The position numbers were made by a program, and so were the translations under genes. Positions 37,145-45,717 of a DNA stretch of 64,000 nt are shown in pieces; the first letter of the stretch is position 1; each line of letters opens with the position of its first letter. The stretch lies in the NCBI RefSeq assembly GCF_000948415.1, contig NZ_JYII01000006.1, forward strand, positions 310,001 to 374,000, in the 5' to 3' direction. The notes beneath the pieces were generated by a model, which saw only the letters and a program-made list of their open reading frames with translations, made no database searches and was not told the origin of the DNA. The stretch comes from Thalassospira sp. HJ (lineage in GTDB: Bacteria > Pseudomonadota > Alphaproteobacteria > Rhodospirillales > Thalassospiraceae).

Positions 37145-39175
37145 ATGACCACCCCGCAGATCATGATTCTGGCCGTACTGCTTGGCACAGTTGTGCTGTT
37201 TTTGTGGGGTCGCTGGCGCCATGACATGGTCGCCATGGCGTCCCTTCTGGTCTGTGTCGTTCTGGGGCTGGTGCCAACCGATGCAGCCTTTGTCGGCTTT
37301 GGCCATCCGGCTGTCATCACGGTCGCCTGCATCCTGATCCTGTCATCTGCCCTGCAAAGGTCCGGTGCGGTCGATACATTGTCACGCACCGTCTTGCCGC
37401 AATCGGCCGGCCCGTTTGTCACCATGGCCGCCCTTAGTCTTCTGGCCGCGATCCTGTCGGCCTTCATGAACAATGTCGGCGCATTGGCCCTTTTGATGCC
37501 CATCGCCCTTCAGGTCGCCAACAAACAGGATCTGCCACCGGGCAAAATCCTGATGCCGCTGGCCTTTGGCTCGATCCTTGGCGGCATGACGACATTGATC
37601 GGCACGCCGCCCAACCTGATCGTTTCGGGCTTCCGGGCTGAGGCGACCGGATCAGGATTTTCGATGTTTGATTACAGTCCGGCTGGCATCGCCATTGCCC
37701 TGGCGGGGCTCGCCTTTGTCATTCTGTTCGGCCGGTTTCTGGTGCCAACCCGCGAACGCGCCGGGGCCGAAGGCTTTGAAACCGGGTCCTACCTGACCGA
37801 GGCCCGCATTACCGAGGGCAGCAAGGCGATTGGCATGTTGCTGCGCGATATCAACGATGAGCTGGAAAAATCCGACGCCCAGATCATTGGCCTGATCCGC
37901 AACGAAACCCGCATCCCGGCCCCAAGTCCGTACCGCGAGCTCAAACAGGACGACATCCTTCTGATCGAAGCCGAACCTGAAGGATTGGCAAGCGCGCTTG
38001 GCAGTCTTGAGCTTACCTTGGAGGCCGAATGGCGCGACGCCCGCGCCAAGGAAGCCGCCAAGGAGCCGGAAAAACAAAAGGCGCTTGAGGAAAAAGAAGC
38101 CGAGAAAGAGGCCGAGCAATCAGACGACGCCGAAGAACCGGCAAAGACCAAGGCACAACAGGCGGCAAAACCCGCTGAGAAGGAAATTGCTGCGCAAAAA
38201 GATGATGCGAAAGACAGTGCGAAAGACAGTGCTAAAGGCGGTGCGAACAAGGACAACGAACACGACAAGAACGAGACCGACAAAAAAGCCGAGCCGCACA
38301 AAAAGCCCGTCCAGTCCGATGACATTTCCCTGATCGAAGTCGCGGTGCTGCCAAACGCTGCCTTCATTGGCCGATCGGCCGCCGATATCCGCATTCGCAG
38401 CCGCTATGGCGTGAACCTGCTTGCGATTTCCCGTCAGGGCCACCGCTCCATGAGCCGCCTGCGCACCATGAAAATGCGCGCCGGTGACGTGCTTCTGATG
38501 CAGGGCACACCCGCCGCCATTCATGAATTTGGCAACCGTCTGGGCTGTGTGCCGCTGGCCGAACGGGCGCTGAACCTTGGCGACAAGACCCAGGCGCTGA
38601 AGGCCACCGGCATCATGGCGATTGCCATCGCACTCGCCGCCTTTGGCATCCTGCCCGCCGCCATTGCGTTTGCGCTGGGTGTACTCGCGACATTGCTGAC
38701 CGGTGTGGTTTCGCCACGTACCCTTTATGATGCGGTCGATTGGCCCGTCGTCGTCCTGCTTGCGGCTTTGATCCCGGTCGCCAATGCCATGGAAAGCACT
38801 GGCAGTGCCGATCTGATCGCGCGCTTCCTGCTGGAATCTGTCGCGCAAGGTAACGCGGTGATCGCCGTCGGCCTGATCCTCGTCGTCACCATGACGCTTT
38901 CCGATTTCATGAACAATGCCGCCACCGCCGCCGTCATGTGCCCGATTGCAATCGGCAGTGCCGCCCAACTCGACGCCAGCTCCGACCCGTTCCTGATGGC
39001 GGTCGCCATCGGCGCCTCCTGCGCCTTCCTGACCCCCATCGGCCATCAGAACAACACCCTCATCCTCGGCCCCGGCGGCTTCCGCTTCGGCGACTACTGG
39101 CGCCTCGGCCTACCAATCGAGATCATTGTGGTGGCAGTTGGGGTGCCGACACTTCTATGGGTTTGGCCGCTTTAG
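37145..39175 (+). CDS. SLC13-type permease with RCK_C domains and a charged linker
   Basis: A 676-residue divalent-anion/Na+ symporter-like permease. Paired transport motifs are clear: AFMNNVGALALLMP and LIGTPPNLIVSGF in the N-half, DFMNNAATAAVMCP and GHQNNTLILGPGG in the C-half. Two TrkA_C-type (RCK_C) soluble domains lie in the middle (about 205-290 and 391-475). Between them is a roughly 93-residue Lys/Glu/Ala/Asp-rich insert (298-390) with a tandem 12-bp repeat in its DNA. Substrate not readable; sulfate, citrate or other anions are possible. Its 3' end overlaps the LysR gene by 21 bp. Confidence 0.88.
   Translation: MTTPQIMILAVLLGTVVLFLWGRWRHDMVAMASLLVCVVLGLVPTDAAFVGFGHPAVITVACILILSSALQRSGAVDTLSRTVLPQSAGPFVTMAALSLLAAILSAFMNNVGALALLMPIALQVANKQDLPPGKILMPLAFGSILGGMTTLIGTPPNLIVSGFRAEATGSGFSMFDYSPAGIAIALAGLAFVILFGRFLVPTRERAGAEGFETGSYLTEARITEGSKAIGMLLRDINDELEKSDAQIIGLIRNETRIPAPSPYRELKQDDILLIEAEPEGLASALGSLELTLEAEWRDARAKEAAKEPEKQKALEEKEAEKEAEQSDDAEEPAKTKAQQAAKPAEKEIAAQKDDAKDSAKDSAKGGANKDNEHDKNETDKKAEPHKKPVQSDDISLIEVAVLPNAAFIGRSAADIRIRSRYGVNLLAISRQGHRSMSRLRTMKMRAGDVLLMQGTPAAIHEFGNRLGCVPLAERALNLGDKTQALKATGIMAIAIALAAFGILPAAIAFALGVLATLLTGVVSPRTLYDAVDWPVVVLLAALIPVANAMESTGSADLIARFLLESVAQGNAVIAVGLILVVTMTLSDFMNNAATAAVMCPIAIGSAAQLDASSDPFLMAVAIGASCAFLTPIGHQNNTLILGPGGFRFGDYWRLGLPIEIIVVAVGVPTLLWVWPL
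38207..38242 (+). repeat. 12-bp tandem repeat inside the permease linker
   Basis: GCGAAAGACAGT occurs twice back to back (38207-38230), then a diverged third copy GCTAAAGGCGGT. It encodes AKDS-AKDS-AKGG and keeps the frame, so the linker may vary in length by slippage. Confidence 0.85.
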
Positions 39176-40141
39176 TTTGTCACGCTCGCTTTCTTCAACG
39201 ACCCACGAAACAAACTTTTCGGCGTAGCTGTCTTCACCGCTCTCTCCCCCAGAAGCTCTGATGGCGAAGTACCCATATCCATTGCGATAACTGTGCTCAA
39301 AAGGCTCGGCAAGTATCCCTGATTTCAGGGCCTCATATACCAGTGGCCTCCCCACCAGCGCGATCCCCTGCCCTGCAATCGCAGCCTGAACGACGGCATT
39401 ATAATCATTAAACCGCGCACCACCGCTCAGCGGTAAGGCAGGCCCACCGACAAGGCTCACCCAGCGTTGCCAACTGAGCTGAATTTGCGCCGATTGCGTC
39501 CAGTCAAAATGAAGCAGCGAAAACTCGGCAATCGATGCGATATCAAGCGGACGCTTCTTGTCGGGGATCAATGACGGGCTGCAAACGGCAATGGTTTCAT
39601 CTTCGAAAAACCTGACCGCCTTCAGATCACCTTGAACTTCTTTTGTGTATCGCAACGCGACATCCGCATGACCATGCGCCACATCCGCAAAGCGCGTTGT
39701 TGAATCCAGAAGAATATCGATCTCGGGATTGTCCGCCTGAAAGCGGCCAAGACGCCCCACAAGCCATGCCTGTGCGAAAGACGGATCGACCGAAATTCTC
39801 AATTGTCGCCGTCCATCATATTCACGAATTTTGCGCACCCCAGCGCTGAGATTTCTAAAGGCGACATGAAGCTCGACCAAACCGGCCTCGGCTGCTCGTG
39901 TAATAGCCACGTTGCGACCATCGCGAATGACAAGGTCCTGCCCAATCACATCTTCAAGACCGCGCACCAACTGATGAACGGCCGCAGGACTAACCCCCAG
40001 TTCCTCTGCGGCCTGCTGGAAGCTTCCGTGTCTTGCCACGGTTTCTAACGCGCGGATGGATTTAAGGGATGGCAACCACCCGGATATTTCAGAATTTAGT
40101 TTTTCTGACTTCATTGCAAATTTCAAATGATTGGATTTCAC
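39155..40141 (-). CDS. LysR-family regulator (GcvA-like)
   Basis: A 328-residue LysR regulator. The N-terminal HTH (LETVARHGSFQQAAEELGVSP in about residues 31-51) and the GcvA-like 'ALP...FTRAG' type effector domain (LRISVDPSFAQAWLVGRLGRF) are present. I use the GTG at 40141 because AAGGAA sits 5 nt upstream; an ATG at 40114 (319 aa) is the alternative. The gene is divergent from the EamA gene at 40211, which it probably regulates. The preferred start overlaps a strong dyad. Confidence 0.87.
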   Translation of the reverse strand: MKSNHLKFAMKSEKLNSEISGWLPSLKSIRALETVARHGSFQQAAEELGVSPAAVHQLVRGLEDVIGQDLVIRDGRNVAITRAAEAGLVELHVAFRNLSAGVRKIREYDGRRQLRISVDPSFAQAWLVGRLGRFQADNPEIDILLDSTTRFADVAHGHADVALRYTKEVQGDLKAVRFFEDETIAVCSPSLIPDKKRPLDIASIAEFSLLHFDWTQSAQIQLSWQRWVSLVGGPALPLSGGARFNDYNAVVQAAIAGQGIALVGRPLVYEALKSGILAEPFEHSYRNGYGYFAIRASGGESGEDSYAEKFVSWVVEESERDKLKRPNP

Positions 40142-40163
40142 CAAATTCCTTCAGGAATATTGG
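40141..40163. promoter_or_regulatory. Dyad in the LysR/EamA divergent promoter
   Basis: CCAA-ATTCCT-TC-AGGAAT-A-TTGG, perfect except one inserted base. The left part of it supplies the LysR ribosome site on the minus strand. It is a candidate operator for the LysR protein. Confidence 0.6.
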
Positions 40164-40210
40164 ATCACAACGTCCAAACCTGAACAATCACAACTTAATT
40201 GAACTTAAAC

Positions 40211-41095
40211 GTGAAACCTAAACATCTGCTTCTGGCAGCCCTGATGTCGATCATCTTCGGCATGGGCTGGGTTTTGGCCAAGGCCGCACTCGACCATTTC
40301 CCGCCCATCCTCTTGGCAGCATTTCGCTTTGGTGTCGCAGCCATCGTGTTGATCTGGTTTGTCAAACCGCCATTCGGCCAGATGCGCAATATCATGCTCA
40401 TTTCCGCTCTGGCCATTACGGTCCCCTATGCCATGATTTATATCGGTCTAAAGGACCTTGATGCGTCGACAACCATTCTTCTAGTTCAACTTGAAGCACC
40501 GATTTTGATTATGCTCGGCGCCCTCATGCTTGGTGAAATGCCCGGATATAAGAAAGCCATCGGCACCATGATCGCTTTTGCGGGCATCGTTTTGATCGCT
40601 GGCGACCCACACATTCGGAGCAACATAGCCGCTGTTGCATGGGTGCTGGGCAGCATCCTGACATGGGCGGTCGGACAGATTAAAATTCGCAAACTTGGGG
40701 AAACCGGCGGCTTGCGGAATCTGGCATGGATTTCGGCTTTTGCGTTTCCTCAGCTGCTCTTGATTTCCGCACTTCTCGAAGACGATCAGATCGGCTTGAT
40801 CCTGAATGCCACGCCAGCGGTCTGGATGACGGTGATCTATCTCGGCACGGCCATGACAGTCGGCGGCGTTGGTATCTGGTACCACCTGATCGGGAAATAT
40901 CCGGTGGCGTTTGTCAGTCCGTTTTTGCTACTGGTGCCTGTCACGACAATCTTTGGCGGGGTTCTATGGCTCGATGAAAGCCTAACCCAAATATCTTTGA
41001 TAGGCGGCGCCATCATCATCGCAGGTGTTGCGCTGGTTATTGTCGAACGTCCCTCTGCGCGGAAACGGCTAAATGCAGGCAAGACCGCCAAATAA
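40211..41095 (+). CDS. EamA/DMT-family transporter
   Basis: A drug/metabolite transporter of about 294 residues with ten hydrophobic segments in two EamA repeats. The first repeat has SIIFGMGWVLAKAALDHFPP and FRFGVAAIVL; the second has LLLVPVTTIFGGVLWLDE. The start is uncertain: GTG 40211 or TTG 40199, neither with a ribosome site. Probably an exporter; the divergent LysR gene is its likely regulator. The amino-acid exporter type is possible but unproven. Confidence 0.82.
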   Translation: MKPKHLLLAALMSIIFGMGWVLAKAALDHFPPILLAAFRFGVAAIVLIWFVKPPFGQMRNIMLISALAITVPYAMIYIGLKDLDASTTILLVQLEAPILIMLGALMLGEMPGYKKAIGTMIAFAGIVLIAGDPHIRSNIAAVAWVLGSILTWAVGQIKIRKLGETGGLRNLAWISAFAFPQLLLISALLEDDQIGLILNATPAVWMTVIYLGTAMTVGGVGIWYHLIGKYPVAFVSPFLLLVPVTTIFGGVLWLDESLTQISLIGGAIIIAGVALVIVERPSARKRLNAGKTAK

Positions 41096-41110
41096 GGCTG
41101 GCAAAACAAA

Positions 41111-41133
41111 AAGGGCAGCCATTGGCTGCCCTT
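41111..41133. terminator. EamA/folD bidirectional terminator
   Basis: 10-bp stem AAGGGCAGCC / GGCTGCCCTT with an ATT loop, between convergent genes. Confidence 0.85.
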
Positions 41134-41157
41134 CGCATTTCGATATGGTCGTACGGC

Positions 41158-42057
41158 TTAGCTATCAAAACCAAGGTTCGGCACCGCAACGCCGTTGGCA
41201 CGGCAGGCCGAGATCAGGGTGTTGTTGAGCAGGCAGGCAATGGTCATCGGGCCGACACCGCCCGGGACCGGGGTGATGGCGCCGGCAACTTTGGACGCGG
41301 TTTCGAACTCGACATCGCCGACCAGTTTGGTTTTGCCGTTTTCGCCATCGATACGGTTGATGCCGACGTCGATCACGGTGGCACCCGGGGCGATCCAGTC
41401 ACCCTTGATCATGTTCGGGCGACCAACTGCGGCAACGACGATATCGGCACGGCGGACTTCTTCGGGAAGGTCGCGGGTACGCGAATGCGCGATGGTGACC
41501 GTGCAGCTTTCTTTCAGCAGCAGCTGCGCCATCGGCTTGCCAACGATGTTTGAACGCCCGACCACGACGGCGCGTTTGCCCGACAGATCCCCAAGGGTAT
41601 CCTTGAGCAACATCAGGCAGCCATACGGCGTGCAGGGGGCAAAGCCCTCGCCGCCTGTCGCCAGGGCGCCGGCATTGACAACATGGAAGCCGTCGACATC
41701 CTTGGCCGGGTCGATGGCGGCTAGAATGGCTTGTTCGTTGATATGCTTGGGCACGGGAAGCTGGCAGAGAATGCCATGCACGTTTTCATCGGCATTGAGC
41801 TTGGCGATCAGCGCCAGCAGATCAGCCTCGCTGGTTTCAGCCGGCAGCTTGTGCTCATAGGAATTCATGCCGCATTCAAGGGTCTGCTTGCCCTTGTTGC
41901 GCACATAGACCTGGCTTGCCGGATCTTCGCCAACCAGAATGACCGCCAGACCCGGTGTTACGCCATGTTCGGATTTAAGCTTTGATACTTCGGCTGTGAT
42001 ATCGGTGCGCAGGTTGGCTGCGAATGCCTTGCCGTCGATGATTTTCGCGTCACTCAT
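41158..42057 (-). CDS. folD: Methylene-THF dehydrogenase / cyclohydrolase
   Basis: Bifunctional one-carbon enzyme, 299 residues, interconverting 5,10-methylene-, methenyl- and 10-formyl-THF. Motifs: the K of [14 protein letters not shown] region, [31 protein letters not shown] (NADP loop) and [13 protein letters not shown]. It overlaps the DUF167 gene by 4 nt (ATGA), so the two are coupled. Confidence 0.97.
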   Translation of the reverse strand: MSDAKIIDGKAFAANLRTDITAEVSKLKSEHGVTPGLAVILVGEDPASQVYVRNKGKQTLECGMNSYEHKLPAETSEADLLALIAKLNADENVHGILCQLPVPKHINEQAILAAIDPAKDVDGFHVVNAGALATGGEGFAPCTPYGCLMLLKDTLGDLSGKRAVVVGRSNIVGKPMAQLLLKESCTVTIAHSRTRDLPEEVRRADIVVAAVGRPNMIKGDWIAPGATVIDVGINRIDGENGKTKLVGDVEFETASKVAGAITPVPGGVGPMTIACLLNNTLISACRANGVAVPNLGFDS

Positions 42058-42386
42058 ATGTCTGTCCGCCCCGTGAGTTGGGATATTTTCGCCATCAGCT
42101 CTTCGGGATTTCCGTCGATCAGCAGCGTTTTGGTGCGATCAGTTTGCCCGGAAACAATCCTGACCAACGATTTAGGACATTTGGCCGCTTTTGCCAAAAG
42201 TTTTATCAGCGCCTGATTGGCCTTGCCGTTTTCGGGCACGGCCGTCACCGACACCTTTAGCTGCTCCTGCCCGTTGGCATCTACCATGACATCACCAATC
42301 GCGTTGCGTGATGCCTTTGGCGTCAACCGAACGAACAGTCGAACCCCTGATGGCTCGGACCGTAACACGGGCGCGGGATCAGACAT
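42054..42386 (-). CDS. DUF167 / YggU-family protein
   Basis: A 110-residue DUF167 protein. The family pattern is clear: [39 protein letters not shown], and [18 protein letters not shown]. Function unknown. It runs into folD with a 4-nt overlap. yggT lies upstream on the same strand but is separated by the palindromic element. The start at 42386 has no good ribosome site. Confidence 0.9.
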   Translation of the reverse strand: MSDPAPVLRSEPSGVRLFVRLTPKASRNAIGDVMVDANGQEQLKVSVTAVPENGKANQALIKLLAKAAKCPKSLVRIVSGQTDRTKTLLIDGNPEELMAKISQLTGRTDI

Positions 42387-42423
42387 TGTCTAAATGAGAC
42401 AATTTAATAGGTGAAATGAGACA

Positions 42424-42692
42424 TTAGGGTCAGGGCCTACTAATTTGGTTTCAATGGTTAAACAGATTTGTGCGGATACGCGGAGCAAAGCCGCAGGAAG
42501 ATATGCATCTTTCAAGGTTTTGCGACAAAGTAGTCCGTGCAAATCCGTTTAATCCTAAGGACAGACGTTATATTTGCAAACTCCCGCGTCAAATCCCTTG
42601 TGCGGGATACCAACCCGCTCAGCGGGCTTTTCCTTGTATTTCGCAAATATAACGTCTGCCATTCAAATCAAATTAGCAGGCGCTGACCCTAA
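42424..42692. mobile_element. Palindromic repeat element with inverted ends (MITE/REP-like)
   Basis: A 269-bp segment bounded by TTAGGGTCAGGGCCT (42424-42438) and its inverted copy AGGCGCTGACCCTAA (42678-42692), 14 of 15 matching. Inside is a perfect 16-bp inverted repeat CAGACGTTATATTTGC / GCAAATATAACGTCTG (42562-42577 and 42643-42658). Within that lie two smaller hairpins, TCCCGC / GCGGGA and CCCGC-TCA-GCGGG followed by TTTT. No long ORF is present. The ACAGACGTTATATTTGC core resembles repeats I recall next to REP-associated tyrosine (RAYT-type) transposases. The right end includes the yggT stop codon. Confidence 0.65.
42562..42658. repeat. 97-bp cruciform-forming palindrome
   Basis: 16-bp perfect outer stem closing two inner hairpins, as in a three-way junction. 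This could fold in single-stranded DNA or in RNA. Confidence 0.85.
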
Positions 42693-42985
42693 AACCCGAC
42701 AAGTGCCATCCGGACATCGGTCTGGATCAGCATGTTGGCAAATTGCAGGACCAAAATCAGGATGATTGGCGAGATATCAATGCCGCCAAGATCGGGCATG
42801 ATCCGCCGGATCGGGCGCAATGCCGGTTCGGTGACACGATAGAGGAAATCACCGACCATATAGACGAACCGGTTGTTGGTGTTGATCACGTTGAACGCCA
42901 CAAGCCATGACAGGATTGCAGATGCAATCAGCATGAAAATGTAGATACCCACCACAGTGTCAATCAGCCAGAAAATCGCCAGCAT
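42689..42985 (-). CDS. YggT-family membrane protein
   Basis: A 98-residue YggT (DUF165) protein. Two hydrophobic segments ([20 protein letters not shown] and [19 protein letters not shown]) flank the conserved [25 protein letters not shown]. The family is linked to osmotic or K+ homeostasis and to cell division. Its last codons and stop TAG fall at the end repeat of the palindromic element, so the C-terminus may have been altered by insertion. Confidence 0.9.
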   Translation of the reverse strand: MLAIFWLIDTVVGIYIFMLIASAILSWLVAFNVINTNNRFVYMVGDFLYRVTEPALRPIRRIMPDLGGIDISPIILILVLQFANMLIQTDVRMALVGF

Positions 42986-43274
42986 CGCCGCTCCTTACAA
43001 TCGCCGGGCACATGGACGTTTTGGGCCCGGAAAGATGTTTGCACGCAGCAAAACCTAGTCGGCAATGGCCGCCAACGCAAGCACACAGCGTTGATTTTGG
43101 TGCAATTGGCGCCAAGTTTTCATCGCTTTGTGATCATGCTCACCAAAGGCGCGAAAATCGCAGGCCCTTAACGCCCTGCCAGAAACTGTCAGGAGATGTC
43201 AGTCCCGTCCCGATTACGCCTTGTATACAGGCCCGCTTCAACGCCAGAATGCGGGCATTGAAGGAGGAGCTATC

Positions 43275-43859
43275 ATGTCGAATACCGATCACTCGCGCTG
43301 CGGCTGGGCCCTGAGCCATGCCGACAAACCGTTTTATGTCGACTATCACGACAGCGAGTGGGGTGTTCCGGTGCATGATGACCGGCATTTCTTTGAAATG
43401 CTGATCCTTGAGGGTGCGCAGGCGGGGCTGAGTTGGCTGACCATTCTGGCCCGGCGGGATACCTATCGCGCGGCTTACGATAATTTCGATGTGAACAAGG
43501 TCGCGGCCTATGACGCGGCGAAGCAGGAAGCCCTTCTGGCTGATCCCGGGATTATTCGAAATAAATTAAAAGTCGCGGCGTCTATTCAAAATGCGCAAAC
43601 ATTCATAGCGATCCAAAAAGAGTTCGGAAGCTTCGATTCCTACATCTGGTCATTTGTAGGAGGAATGCCGGTAATCAATCACTGGAAAAGCATGTCCGAC
43701 GTACCGGTCTCGACCGAACTGAGTGACAAGATTTCCAAGGATCTGAAAAAACGCGGCATGAAGTTTGTCGGCACCACGATCGTCTATTCCTTCCTTCAGG
43801 CCACTGGCATCGTTATGGACCACACCACCGACTGTTACCGCTACGAAGCGCTAAGCTGA
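43275..43859 (+). CDS. tag: DNA-3-methyladenine glycosylase I
   Basis: Base-excision glycosylase for 3-methyladenine, 194 residues. RCGWALSHADKPFYVDYHDSEWG carries the Zn ligands Cys and His (split: RCGWALS, YHDSEWGVPV). EGAQAGLSW, FVGTTIVYSFLQATG and the C-terminal DHTTDCYRY complete the Zn site. ATG 43275 has GGAGGAG. Its end overlaps the convergent LacI gene by 9 bp. Confidence 0.96.
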   Translation: MSNTDHSRCGWALSHADKPFYVDYHDSEWGVPVHDDRHFFEMLILEGAQAGLSWLTILARRDTYRAAYDNFDVNKVAAYDAAKQEALLADPGIIRNKLKVAASIQNAQTFIAIQKEFGSFDSYIWSFVGGMPVINHWKSMSDVPVSTELSDKISKDLKKRGMKFVGTTIVYSFLQATGIVMDHTTDCYRYEALS

Positions 43860-44894
43860 GGTCGAACCGCGCAGCAACAGGCTGGTTTCAAGCGTGATGG
43901 TCTTGCCCGGTTCTTCTGACAGGGCCATTTCGGCCGCCAACCGCCCCTTTTCGACGGAATCCTGATGCATGGTGGTGAGTGGCGGGTCGGTGCGTTCGCC
44001 GGCTGGGATGCCATCAATGCCAATGATTTTGAGGTCACCCGGCACCTTGCGGCCGATGGCGCGTGCGGCGTCGATAGCGCCGATAGCGATCACATCCGAC
44101 ATGGCGAGAATGCCGTTGACGTCGGGATGGTCTGCAAGAAGCTCTGTCGTCATTTTGGCACTGTGATCGGACTGGTTGTCGCATTCGATATGGACAACAT
44201 CACTTGCGGCTATCCCGGCGGCCTCAAGGGCAGCGTGATAACCGCCCAAACGTTCGCGCACCACCCGGTGGCTGGCAGCGCCCAGACGGTTGGGGCTCAT
44301 CGGGCCGAAATGATCATGTTCGGTTGCCTGCAGCGACAGGATGGCGAATTTCGAAGCACCGCAATCGAGCAAATGCTGCGCGGCATTTTTGGCGGCTGAA
44401 AAGTCATCAAGCACCACCGTGCCTGCCGCCCCGGCAATGTCGGTATCGATGCTGATCAGCGGTTGATTGCGGCGCTGGATGGCTTTGATGATGTCGTTAT
44501 TATCGGAATAGCAATGCACCAGAAACGCATCGACGGCGGCATTATTGACGGCCGTGATCGCCTGTTCGGGGTTTTCGGCCGAGATGATCATGACATTGAC
44601 ACCATGGCGCGCGCATTCGCGACCGATCCCGCGCAGCAATTCAATCGCCACCGGATCGCTAAAGGCATATTCAAGATTATCCGGGAAAACGACGCCGAGC
44701 GCCCCGGCCTTGCCTGTGCGCAGCATGCGCGCCATGACATGCGGGCCACGATAACCAAGTTCGCGCGCAGCTTCAAAGATACGTTCGCGCACTTCCGGGC
44801 GGACAAGATCAGGCTTGCCAAAGGCGTTGGAGGCCGTGCCCTGCGAAACCCCGGCCGCCTTGGCGACATCGAGAAGTTTTACGCGTTTTGCCAT
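43851..44894 (-). CDS. LacI-family transcription regulator
   Basis: A 347-residue LacI/GalR regulator. The HTH with hinge (VKLLDVAKAAGVSQGTASNAF) is N-terminal; a periplasmic-binding-like effector domain follows (ALGVVFPDN, DAFLVHCYSDN, NGILAMSDVIAIGAI). I start at ATG 44894 (MAKRVKLL), as the 16-codon extension lacks support. No sugar operon is adjacent, so its target is unknown. Confidence 0.9.
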   Translation of the reverse strand: MAKRVKLLDVAKAAGVSQGTASNAFGKPDLVRPEVRERIFEAARELGYRGPHVMARMLRTGKAGALGVVFPDNLEYAFSDPVAIELLRGIGRECARHGVNVMIISAENPEQAITAVNNAAVDAFLVHCYSDNNDIIKAIQRRNQPLISIDTDIAGAAGTVVLDDFSAAKNAAQHLLDCGASKFAILSLQATEHDHFGPMSPNRLGAASHRVVRERLGGYHAALEAAGIAASDVVHIECDNQSDHSAKMTTELLADHPDVNGILAMSDVIAIGAIDAARAIGRKVPGDLKIIGIDGIPAGERTDPPLTTMHQDSVEKGRLAAEMALSEEPGKTITLETSLLLRGSTSA

Positions 44895-45010
44895 GCCTGC
44901 CTGATCCCCGAAACCGTCATTACCCGTTTGAATTGGCGACACTATAGCCAGAAGCAGGGCCCCACGACCAGAGATCAGTGACCAAAGTTTTCAACAGCCT
45001 CCTGAAAGTC

Positions 45011-45622
45011 CTAGCGGGACTCAGGCCGGGTATTGCGAAAGGTCAGGTTGATACGCGGGCCGACTTGCCGGGCGGTTTTGGGCAATTGATGGACCCAGCA
45101 ATGCTGTGTCGCGCCCGACATGATCAGTGCCGAGTTATGGGGCAGATCGACGCTGATGCGATCGCCGGTTTTCTTGTGCCGCAAATGAAACCGGCGTTCC
45201 TGCCCGAAGGTCAGGCTGGCGATCACCGGGTTTTCTCCGAGAACTTCCTCGTCATCGGCATGCCATGACACACTGTCGCGCCCGTCACGATACTGGTTGA
45301 GCAAGACAGTATTAAACGCCGCACCGGCAAGGTCTTCAGCCAGTGTGCGCAAGGGCGCAACGATGCGGGGAAACGGGCTTGCCGGGTGATAGACGCCGCT
45401 ATAGCGATAGGCGACTTCGCCATACCAGGCGGTCAGGCGCGGGACCGCGATTTCCTTGCCATGGATTTTGGCGGTTTCCTGTTGCCAGACGATGTTGCTT
45501 TGAAGCCGGGCAAAGGTCTTGTCGGCCTCATCATCAGCCATGATGTCACGCAGCAACAGCACTTCGCCATCAAAGGGCAAAAGGTTGCGTGGTGGTTCGT
45601 TGGCAAACAGATCGCCGGTCAT
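45011..45622 (-). CDS. alkB: Alpha-ketoglutarate-dependent dioxygenase AlkB
   Basis: A 203-residue Fe(II)/2-oxoglutarate dioxygenase of the AlkB family that oxidatively reverses N1-methyladenine and N3-methylcytosine. LLNQYRDGRDSVSWHADDE supplies the HxD iron ligands; the distal His is in TQHCWVHQLP. PRINLTFRNT holds the 2-oxoglutarate-binding Arg residues. The short N-terminal part with PRLTAWYG places it nearer the ABH2/AlkB2-like branch than E. coli AlkB. Confidence 0.93.
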   Translation of the reverse strand: MTGDLFANEPPRNLLPFDGEVLLLRDIMADDEADKTFARLQSNIVWQQETAKIHGKEIAVPRLTAWYGEVAYRYSGVYHPASPFPRIVAPLRTLAEDLAGAAFNTVLLNQYRDGRDSVSWHADDEEVLGENPVIASLTFGQERRFHLRHKKTGDRISVDLPHNSALIMSGATQHCWVHQLPKTARQVGPRINLTFRNTRPESR

Positions 45623-45717
45623 AATTTTCCCCGGAATTCAGATTGCCAAAGACCTAGGATGTTCCTTGCTGAAACTCAAGCCACAGTTCGCTGATATATG
45701 CGTTTTTGCAACAGCTT

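Noticed and set aside
42470-42765. Short ORFs in the palindromic element as a transposase remnant
   Set aside because: They are 60-63 aa, without a ribosome site or transposase motifs, and overlap inverted repeats.
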